Assembly (NCBI RefSeq): GCF_013113715.1
Contig: NZ_CP053344.1
Span: forward strand, 682,001-746,000
DNA length: 64,000 nucleotides
DNA from: Herbiconiux sp. SALV-R1
Lineage (GTDB): Bacteria > Actinomycetota > Actinomycetes > Actinomycetales > Microbacteriaceae
Direction: 5' to 3'
A model generated the notes under the pieces. The model saw only the letters and a list, made by a program, of their open reading frames with translations. It did not search any database and had not been told where the DNA came from. The position numbers and the translations under genes are program-made. Shown piece by piece: positions 57,701 through 64,000 of the stretch (position 1 is the stretch's first letter; the number at the start of each line of letters is the position of its first letter).

Positions 57701-58543
57701 TCAGTTGCGGTCGTCGGGGTCGACCCCCGTGCGCTCTCCCGTCTCGAGCGCGGCGATGGCGGCGAGGTCGTCGGAGTCGAGCGCGAAGTCGAACACGTCG
57801 ATGTTCTCCCGGATGCGCGCAGGCGTCACCGACTTCGGAATCACCGCGATGCCGCTCTGCACGTGCCAGCGCAGCACGATCTGCGCGGGGCTCTTGCCGT
57901 GCTTCTCACCCAGCCTTGCGAGCACCGAACCGCCGTGCGCCGGCTCGAGCACGTGGCCGCGCGCGAGCGGCGACCATGCCTGAGTGACGATGTCGAGCTC
58001 GGCGTCGAAGGCGCGCAGCACGTGCTGGGGGAGCCACGGATGCAGCTCCACCTGGTTCACGGCCGGCACCACCCCGGTCTCGTCGATGAGCCGCGAGACG
58101 TGCTGCGGGTGGAAGTTCGCGACGCCGATCGAGCGCACCCGTCCCTCGGCCTTCAGCGCCGCGAGCGCGCGCCAGGTGTCGACGTAGCGGTCGCGCAGCG
58201 GCGCGGGCCAGTGGATGAGGTACGCGTCGACGTAGTCGAACCCGAGCGCCGCGAGCGACTCGTCGAAGGAGCGCAGCGTCGAGTCGTAGCCGTTGTCGGT
58301 GTGCCAGACCTTGGTGGTGACGAACACCTCGTCACGCGGCACCCCGCTGCGACGCACTCCCTCACCCACACCATGTTCGTTGAGGTACATCGATGCCGTG
58401 TCGATGAGGCGGTAACCGTTCTCCAGGGCGACGGCGACAGCATCCGTCGCTTCGTCGTCGCTGGTCTTGTAGACGCCGAGGCCCAGCTGCGGCATGAGGG
58501 TGCCGTCGTTGAGGGTGAGTACCGGGGAGAGCGCGTCGACCAT
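57701..58543 (-). CDS. Aldo/keto reductase (AKR5-like)
   Basis: A 280-residue reductase of the 2,5-diketo-D-gluconate reductase type: LNDGTLMPQLGLGVYKT start, LIDTASMYLNEHGVGEGVR (Asp, Tyr), VFVTTKVWHTD (Lys), DAYLIHWPAP (His), and IPKSVTPARIRENIDVFDF (NADP-binding). It lies 4 bp after the MFS gene stop, so the two form an operon. It probably reduces a small carbonyl compound that the transporter handles, or acts in general detoxification. Confidence 0.92.
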   Translation of the reverse strand: MVDALSPVLTLNDGTLMPQLGLGVYKTSDDEATDAVAVALENGYRLIDTASMYLNEHGVGEGVRRSGVPRDEVFVTTKVWHTDNGYDSTLRSFDESLAALGFDYVDAYLIHWPAPLRDRYVDTWRALAALKAEGRVRSIGVANFHPQHVSRLIDETGVVPAVNQVELHPWLPQHVLRAFDAELDIVTQAWSPLARGHVLEPAHGGSVLARLGEKHGKSPAQIVLRWHVQSGIAVIPKSVTPARIRENIDVFDFALDSDDLAAIAALETGERTGVDPDDRN

Positions 58544-58547
58544 GGCG

Positions 58548-59753
58548 CTAGTTGACCATGCCCACGGGCTCGGTGTCGGGGATGGGGCTCGCGTCGCGCC
58601 CGCGTAGATCGGGGTGGAAGCGCTTGCCCGCGAACGGCACGATGAACCCGAGCAGCGCCAGCCCCGCCGCCACGAGGAACGCGCCCACCGATCCGATGCC
58701 GTCGATGAGGAAGCCGGCGAGCGACGACCCGAGGGCCGCACCGATGAGCTGGCCGGTGCCGACCCATCCGTAGGCCTCCGCCGTGTCGCTGAAGCGCACG
58801 CTGGCCGACACGATGGCGAACATCACCGCGAGGGCGGGAGCGATGCCGATCCCCGCGATGAAGAGCATGACGGCGAGCCACCACACGTTGAGCCAGGCGG
58901 CGGCGATCGCGGTGCCGAGGAACACGATCGCCATGCGGCGCGCCAGCGCCCAGGGCCCGATCGGCTTGTGGCCGAGGGCGAGACCGCCGACGAGCGAGCC
59001 GATCGCGAAGACCGCGAGCACGAAGCCCGCTTCCGCACCGCCCTCGCCGAACGTCGACACGACTCCGGCCTCGATGGCGGCGCACGCGGCGACGAGGAGG
59101 AAGCCCACGATGGTCGCGAGCAGCACCGGCGGCTTCTTCAGCACCACGCCGAGTTTGCGCTTGGAACGAGGGATGCGCACCCGCCCGAGCTCAGGGCTCG
59201 TCACGAACCAGACGCCACCGCCGAGGAGGAAGGCCACCGCGAGCAGGATGCCCCACTGGGTGCCGATCTGCAGGGAGACGAAGGTGGTGACGACGGGGCC
59301 GAGGATCCAGATGATCTCCTGCGCCGAGGCGTCGAGCGAGAACAGCGGGGTGAGCTGCTGCGAGTTCACCATCTTCGGGTAGATCGTGCGCACCGCGGGC
59401 TGGATGGGCGGCATCGTGAGCCCCGCGACGAACGCCACCACCATGTCGGCGGCGATGCCGATGGGGAACAGGGCGATCGTCGTGATGGCGAGGGCGCAGA
59501 CGACCATCGTGCTGATGATGACCGGGCGCATCCCCCACACACCCATCAACCGGCTCGTCAGCGGCCCCGCGATGGCCTGGCCGATGCTGAGCGCGGCGAG
59601 CACGAGACCCGCCACCCCGTACGACTCGTAGGTGTGCTCGATGTGCAGCAGGAACGCCAGCGACAGCATGCCGAACGGGAACCGCGCGGTGAGCTGAGCA
59701 GCGATGATGCGCGCGACTCCGCGCGTCTTCAGAAGGGTGGCGTAGCTGCTCAT
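58548..59753 (-). CDS. MFS transporter (12-TM)
   Basis: A 401-residue major-facilitator protein with about 12 hydrophobic helices. The N-terminal half includes RFPFGMLSLAFLLHIEHTYESYG and GPLTSRLMGVWGMRPVII (a motif-A-like loop with reduced charge), and the C-terminal half AVFAIGSLVGGLALGHKPIG. It resembles actinobacterial drug/small-molecule exporters of the YfkF/SetA-like sort, but the substrate is not predictable. Followed by the aldo/keto reductase in the same operon. Confidence 0.88.
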   Translation of the reverse strand: MSSYATLLKTRGVARIIAAQLTARFPFGMLSLAFLLHIEHTYESYGVAGLVLAALSIGQAIAGPLTSRLMGVWGMRPVIISTMVVCALAITTIALFPIGIAADMVVAFVAGLTMPPIQPAVRTIYPKMVNSQQLTPLFSLDASAQEIIWILGPVVTTFVSLQIGTQWGILLAVAFLLGGGVWFVTSPELGRVRIPRSKRKLGVVLKKPPVLLATIVGFLLVAACAAIEAGVVSTFGEGGAEAGFVLAVFAIGSLVGGLALGHKPIGPWALARRMAIVFLGTAIAAAWLNVWWLAVMLFIAGIGIAPALAVMFAIVSASVRFSDTAEAYGWVGTGQLIGAALGSSLAGFLIDGIGSVGAFLVAAGLALLGFIVPFAGKRFHPDLRGRDASPIPDTEPVGMVN

Positions 59754-59793
59754 AACCGAACGAGTCTAGTACGCCCTCCGGCCGCGAACCGCC

Positions 59794-62700
59794 TCAGGCG
59801 AGGAGCTTCGTGATGCGCTGCAGGGAGGCGGGTTCGGCGGTGCCGAGGGGCTGGGCGAACAGGCCGATGCGGAGTTCCTCGAGCAGCCAGCGGGCCCGCA
59901 CCAGGTTCTCGGGGGAGTGCGGTGCGAGGGGGATGCTGCCGCCCGCATCCGTGTACCGGGCCGTCGCGGTCTGCACCTCGTTCATCCAGGCGCGGTCGCG
60001 CGCCGGGTTGTCGGAGAGCTTCTCGAGGCGGTAGACGATTCCCGCGAGGTAGCGCGGCAGGTGGCCGAGGCGGGCCAGCCCGGTGCGGGCGACGAACCCG
60101 GGGAAGACGAGCGCGGCGAGCTGCTCCCGCGCATCGGTGACCGCGGGCAGCAGGGCCATGCTCGTCACCGACTTGATGGCGCGCTCCACGTCGCGAACAC
60201 CGCTCAGGATGCGCACCACGGTCGTGATGGTCTGGTCGAGCAGGGGGAGAACGGCCTTCGAGAGGCGGTCGCGCACGGCCTCGAACTCGGCGGCGCTCCA
60301 GACCAGGCCGTCGGGGTGGAGTGCCCGCAGCGCCTCCTCGGCGCAGGCCAGCATCGCATCGTCGAAGAGCGCGTTCACGTTCTGGTAGGGGCTCGTGGCG
60401 AGAAGGAGCTTCTCGTTCTGCGTGAGATGGTCGCGCACGTAGGAGGCGGGGCTCGGTACCGCGAGCTGCAGCAGGCGCAGCACACCGGCCGGGGTGGTGC
60501 GCTGCTGCTCGTCGGCGGTGGCGAGGAGGCGGAGGGAGACGGAGGTCTTTTGGTCGACGAGGGCCGGGTAGGCGCGGATGACGCCACCGTGCTGGGCGGT
60601 GTCGACGTGGCGGGGGAGGTCGCCGACGTCCCAGGTGGTGAGGCCCGTGCGTTCGGCGAAGCGGGGTGAAGGGGTGCCTGCGGTGCCGCTGCTCGGGCCA
60701 CCCGGGCCACTCGGGCCGCCCGCTGCACCTGCGCGGGCGCCGCCACCTGCGCCGGCGGGTCCGGCCGGGGCGCCGCGGCGCGCCCCGGCGGAGGCGACGC
60801 GCGAGGCCGGATCGAGACCCGCGCCCGACCCGCCGCCCACCGCACCCGACGCGCGCGCGATGCTCGCGCGGGCCGCGTCGGCGAGCTTCGACTGCAGCGC
60901 GGCGAGATCCTTGCCCGCACCCACCGTGCGCCCGCGCTCGTCGACCACCCGGAACGTCACCCGCAGGTGCTCGGGCAGACGATCGCGCTCGAAGTCGGCA
61001 GCCGTGACCTGCACATGGGCGAGGCGCGTCATCGTCTTCGCCAGCGCATCGAGGAAGGCGGGGGCGTCGGCGCCTGACGTGCCCTGCGCATCCGGGATCT
61101 CGTCGAGCAACCGCCCGGCCCAGTCGGTGGCGGGCACGAAGTTCACGCGCAGCCGCTTCGGCAGCACCCTGATGAGCGCCACCACGAGCTCGCGGCGGAA
61201 CCCGGGCACCTGCGACTCGAAGGCGCGCTCCTCGAGGCGCGGCAGGAGGGCGAGCGGCACGGTCGCGGTGACGCCGTCGTCGTCGGCGCCCGGCTCGAAG
61301 CGGTAGCTGAGCGCGAGGCGCTGGTCGCCCTGCTGCCACATCGCGGGGAACTCGGTCTCGTCGACCTCGGGGGCGCCCTCGGGCAGCAGGGTCTCGAGGG
61401 TCATGGTGAGGAGGTCGGGGTCGTCGTGCCGCGCCTTCTTCCACCACCCTTCGAAGGTGCGCTGCGAGAGCACGTCGCGCGGGATGCGCGCCTGGTAGAA
61501 CTCGAACACCGCCTCGTCGTCGAGCAGGATGTCGCGGCGCCGCGAGCGCTCCTCGAGCTGCTCGAGCTCGCGCCGGAACGCCCGGTTGGCGCGGTCGAAG
61601 GCCTGCTGCGACTCCCACTCGCCCTCGACCAGGGCGTGGCGGATGAAGAGTTCGCGGGCGTACTCCGGGTCGACCCGGGCGAACTGGATGCGCCGGCGCG
61701 CCACGATGGGAACCCCGAACAGCGTCACGCGTTCGTAGGCGACGGCGGCGCCCTGCTTCTTCTCCCAGTGCGGCTCGGAGTAGCTGCGCTTCACCAGGTC
61801 GCCCGCCAGCGACTCGGCCCAGGCCGGGTCGATCGCCGCGTTCATGCGGGCGAAGAGGCGGCTGGTCTCGACGAGCTCGGCGCTCATGACGGCGCTCGGC
61901 TGCTTCTTGGCGAGGGTGGAACCGGGGAAGATCATGAAGCGCGTCTGGCGGGCGCCGAGGTAGTCGCGCTTGGCCTGGTCGCGCAGGCCGATCTGCGAGA
62001 GCAGCCCGGAGAGCAGGGAGCGGTGGATGCCGTCGGGGTTGACGCTCGGCTCGCCGAGGGTGAGGCCGAGGGGCTTCGCGAGCTGCCGGAGCTGCCGGTA
62101 GACGTCTTGCCACTCGCGGATGCGCAGGTAGTTGAGGAACTCGGCCTTGCAGAGGCGGCGGAACGCGCTGGAGCTCAGCTCGCGCTGCTTCTCGTCGAGG
62201 TAGTTCCAGAGGTTGAGCAGGGTGAGGAAGTCGCTCGTGGGGTCGGCGAAGCGGGCGTGCAGCTCGTCGGCGCGGCCGCGCTTCTCGAGCGGGCGCTCGC
62301 GCGGGTCTTGGATGGTGAGGCCCGCCACGATAGCGAGCACCTCACGGCTGGTGTTCGTGCGCTTCGACTCCACGACCATGCGCGCGAAGCGCGGCTCGAT
62401 GGGGAGACGGGCGAGGTCGCGGCCGATGCGGGTGAGTTGGGGAGCGTTCGAGACCGTCGCGCGGTTCGAGGCCGTCGCGCCGAGCTCCGCCAAGAGATCG
62501 AGCCCATCCTTGATGCCCCGTGAATCAGGCGGTTGGAGGAAGGGGAACGAGGCGATGTCGCCGAGGTCGAGCGAGATCATCTGCAGGATGACCGCGGCGA
62601 GGTTCGTGCGGAGGATCTCGGGGTCGGTGAACTCCGGCCGCCGCTCGAAGTCCTCCTGCGAGTAGAGACGGATGGCGATGCCGTCGCTGGTGCGGCCCGA

Positions 62701-63837
62701 ACGGCCCGAACGCTGGTTCGCGCTCGCCTGCGAGATCGCCTCGATCGGCAGGCGCTGCACCTTCGATCGCACCGAGTAGCGGCTGATGCGCGCGGTGCCG
62801 GCGTCGATCACGTACTTGATGCCCGGCACCGTGAGGCTCGTCTCGGCGACGTTGGTCGAGAGGATCACCCGGCGACGGATGCCCGGCGTCGAGCTGCGCT
62901 GAAACACCTTGTGCTGGTCGGCGGCACTCAGCCGCCCGTAGAGAGGGAGCACCTCGGTGTCGGCGATGCGGCCGCTCGAGGCGAGACGACCTCGGAGGGC
63001 CTCCTCCGCATCCCGAATCTCGGTCTCCCCCGAGAGGAACACGAGCACATCGCCCGGGGCCTCGCGGGCGAGCTCGTCGAGGGCGTCGCCGATCGCCTCG
63101 AGCAGGTCTTTCGGTTCGGGAGCGGAGGCGCCGGGGGCGACGGGCGCGCGGGCGGGACGGGCCGACCGGTCGCGGCGTTCATCCGTCTCGTCGGGATCGT
63201 CCGGGTCGTCGGTCGGCGCCTCGGGCGCGAGCGGGCGGTACCTGATCTCGACCGGGAAGGTGCGCCCCGAGACCTCGACGATGGGTGCTGACGTGCCCTG
63301 CGCATCCGCGAAGTGACGGGCGAAGCTCTCGGGGTCGATCGTCGCGCTCGTGATGATGACCTTGAGGTCGGGGCGACGGGGGAGCAGCTGCTTGAGGTAG
63401 CCGAGGAGGAAGTCGATGTTGAGGCTGCGCTCGTGCGCCTCGTCGATGATGATGGTGTCGTAGCGCGACAGCATCCGGTCGTGGTTCATCTCGTTGAGCA
63501 GGATGCCGTCGGTCATCAGCTTGATGCGCGTCGCCTTCGACGCGCGGTCGGTGAAGCGCACCTGGTAGCCGACGAGGCCGCCCACCTCTTGGCCGAGCTC
63601 CTCGGCGATGCGCTCGGCGATGGTGCGCGCGGCGAGACGGCGCGGCTGGGTGTGCCCGATCGACTCGCGGCCGAGCTCGAGGCAGATCTTCGGCAGCTGC
63701 GTCGTCTTGCCCGATCCGGTCTCGCCGGCGACGATCACGACCTGATGGTCGCGGATGGCGCGTGCGATCTCGTCCTTCTTCTGGCTGACCGGCAGCTCGG
63801 GAGGAAAGACGATGCGGAGGGGGGAGTCGGCAGACAT
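59794..63837 (-). CDS. hrpA: ATP-dependent RNA helicase HrpA (DEAH box)
   Basis: A 1,347-residue DEAH/RHA helicase. Motifs: I VAGETGSGKTTQLPK (near 40), Ia TQPRRLAARTIAERI, II IIIDEAHERSLNID, III ITSATIDPESFA, V STNVAETSLTVPGIKYVIDAG, VI QRSGRSGR; then HA2 and OB domains, and the long DUF3418 C-terminal region typical of bacterial HrpA. There are two unusual low-complexity inserts: an acidic/Pro stretch near 205-245 and a Gly/Ala/Pro stretch near 1000-1060. HrpA remodels mRNA, including rescue of stalled or collided ribosomes. Single-gene unit, clearly housekeeping. Confidence 0.95.
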   Translation of the reverse strand: MSADSPLRIVFPPELPVSQKKDEIARAIRDHQVVIVAGETGSGKTTQLPKICLELGRESIGHTQPRRLAARTIAERIAEELGQEVGGLVGYQVRFTDRASKATRIKLMTDGILLNEMNHDRMLSRYDTIIIDEAHERSLNIDFLLGYLKQLLPRRPDLKVIITSATIDPESFARHFADAQGTSAPIVEVSGRTFPVEIRYRPLAPEAPTDDPDDPDETDERRDRSARPARAPVAPGASAPEPKDLLEAIGDALDELAREAPGDVLVFLSGETEIRDAEEALRGRLASSGRIADTEVLPLYGRLSAADQHKVFQRSSTPGIRRRVILSTNVAETSLTVPGIKYVIDAGTARISRYSVRSKVQRLPIEAISQASANQRSGRSGRTSDGIAIRLYSQEDFERRPEFTDPEILRTNLAAVILQMISLDLGDIASFPFLQPPDSRGIKDGLDLLAELGATASNRATVSNAPQLTRIGRDLARLPIEPRFARMVVESKRTNTSREVLAIVAGLTIQDPRERPLEKRGRADELHARFADPTSDFLTLLNLWNYLDEKQRELSSSAFRRLCKAEFLNYLRIREWQDVYRQLRQLAKPLGLTLGEPSVNPDGIHRSLLSGLLSQIGLRDQAKRDYLGARQTRFMIFPGSTLAKKQPSAVMSAELVETSRLFARMNAAIDPAWAESLAGDLVKRSYSEPHWEKKQGAAVAYERVTLFGVPIVARRRIQFARVDPEYARELFIRHALVEGEWESQQAFDRANRAFRRELEQLEERSRRRDILLDDEAVFEFYQARIPRDVLSQRTFEGWWKKARHDDPDLLTMTLETLLPEGAPEVDETEFPAMWQQGDQRLALSYRFEPGADDDGVTATVPLALLPRLEERAFESQVPGFRRELVVALIRVLPKRLRVNFVPATDWAGRLLDEIPDAQGTSGADAPAFLDALAKTMTRLAHVQVTAADFERDRLPEHLRVTFRVVDERGRTVGAGKDLAALQSKLADAARASIARASGAVGGGSGAGLDPASRVASAGARRGAPAGPAGAGGGARAGAAGGPSGPGGPSSGTAGTPSPRFAERTGLTTWDVGDLPRHVDTAQHGGVIRAYPALVDQKTSVSLRLLATADEQQRTTPAGVLRLLQLAVPSPASYVRDHLTQNEKLLLATSPYQNVNALFDDAMLACAEEALRALHPDGLVWSAAEFEAVRDRLSKAVLPLLDQTITTVVRILSGVRDVERAIKSVTSMALLPAVTDAREQLAALVFPGFVARTGLARLGHLPRYLAGIVYRLEKLSDNPARDRAWMNEVQTATARYTDAGGSIPLAPHSPENLVRARWLLEELRIGLFAQPLGTAEPASLQRITKLLA

Positions 63838-63916
63838 GAGCCTTCCATCCTACGACGGTCGGCTCGCCTGCGACCCACCCCCTCCGCGGCGTCGTGCGCT
63901 GGGGTGCCCGGCCGGG

Positions 63917-64000
63917 CTAGGCGCCGAAGCCGAGCTCGTCGTCGGCGACCTGGTAACCGGGCTCGGCCGCGTCGATCGAGATGACGATGCGGTCGCCCGA
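63917..64000 (-). CDS. 3' end of an unidentified gene (partial)
   Basis: A minus-strand frame enters from the window edge and encodes 27 residues, starting SGDRIVISIDAAEPGYQVAD and finishing DELGFGA before a TAG at 63917-63919. The codon use (G/C at nearly every third position) is fully consistent with coding. Too short to identify. It lies upstream of hrpA on the same strand, with an 80-bp gap. Confidence 0.6.
   Translation of the reverse strand, partial: SGDRIVISIDAAEPGYQVADDELGFGA

Noticed and set aside
61426-62523. 365-codon plus-strand ORF within hrpA
   Set aside because: It lies entirely antisense to conserved helicase domains and has shadow-frame composition.

Overview
The window is high-GC actinobacterial DNA. 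It has strong G/C third-position bias, frequent GTG starts, many 4-bp ATGA/GTGA overlaps, apparent leaderless promoters, DUF2510/excalibur and cell-wall-binding-repeat-2 proteins, and a MesXD methionine synthase. It looks like a chromosomal segment of a Microbacteriaceae-type bacterium, inferred from gene content and codon style only. No rRNA, tRNA, CRISPR array or intact insertion sequence was seen.

Positions 1 to about 18.6 kb look like an accessory/defence region with visibly lower GC in places, especially the OLD-nuclease gene. In order: a large imperfect hairpin, a MurJ-like flippase, a small secreted protein, a two-gene unit (GIY-YIG/DUF4041 protein and a coiled-coil protein resembling the front half of Mrr-type restriction proteins), a MazG-like pyrophosphohydrolase overlapping a GIY-YIG/DUF2075 helicase, a ribbon-helix-helix gene divergent from a Cys-rich protein across an operator-like promoter, a Nudix hydrolase, a probable modification-dependent restriction nuclease, an OLD-family ATPase/TOPRIM nuclease, a 1,789-residue SF1 helicase with a transglutaminase-like front and Vsr-like tail, and a RelE/ParE-type toxin-antitoxin pair.

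From 18.6 to 32 kb the content is mixed: small secreted and hypothetical proteins, an SDR/MerR divergent pair around a MerR-like operator, an AbiE-like toxin-antitoxin pair behind a 16-bp perfect palindrome, and an oxygen-dependent folate-independent methionine synthase operon (mesX-mesD) preceded by a 29-codon Cys-containing leader ORF whose stop overlaps the mesX start. A 1,140-residue secreted protein with eight Ig-like repeats, a bulb-lectin domain and an M23-like peptidase follows, then a frameshifted DUF429 gene.

From 32 to 48 kb lies a catabolic region. A minus-strand operon (aldo-keto reductase, SDR, RidA-like, class V aminotransferase) faces an enolase-superfamily enzyme and a muconolactone-isomerase-like gene. 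Next comes a tightly overlapping plus-strand operon: M20 peptidase, IclR regulator, sugar-type ABC ATPase, permease and binding protein, SMP-30 lactonase, SDR. The overlaps suggest one substrate is imported and oxidised, with a lactone intermediate, but the substrate cannot be read from sequence.

From 48 to 64 kb: lipoprotein, DHA2 exporter, DUF2510/G5/excalibur membrane protein, a 1,221-residue cell-wall-bound subtilase, the remains of a deleted VapBC locus, an SDR/XRE-regulator pair, an MFS/aldo-keto-reductase pair, the housekeeping helicase HrpA, and the 3' end of one more gene.
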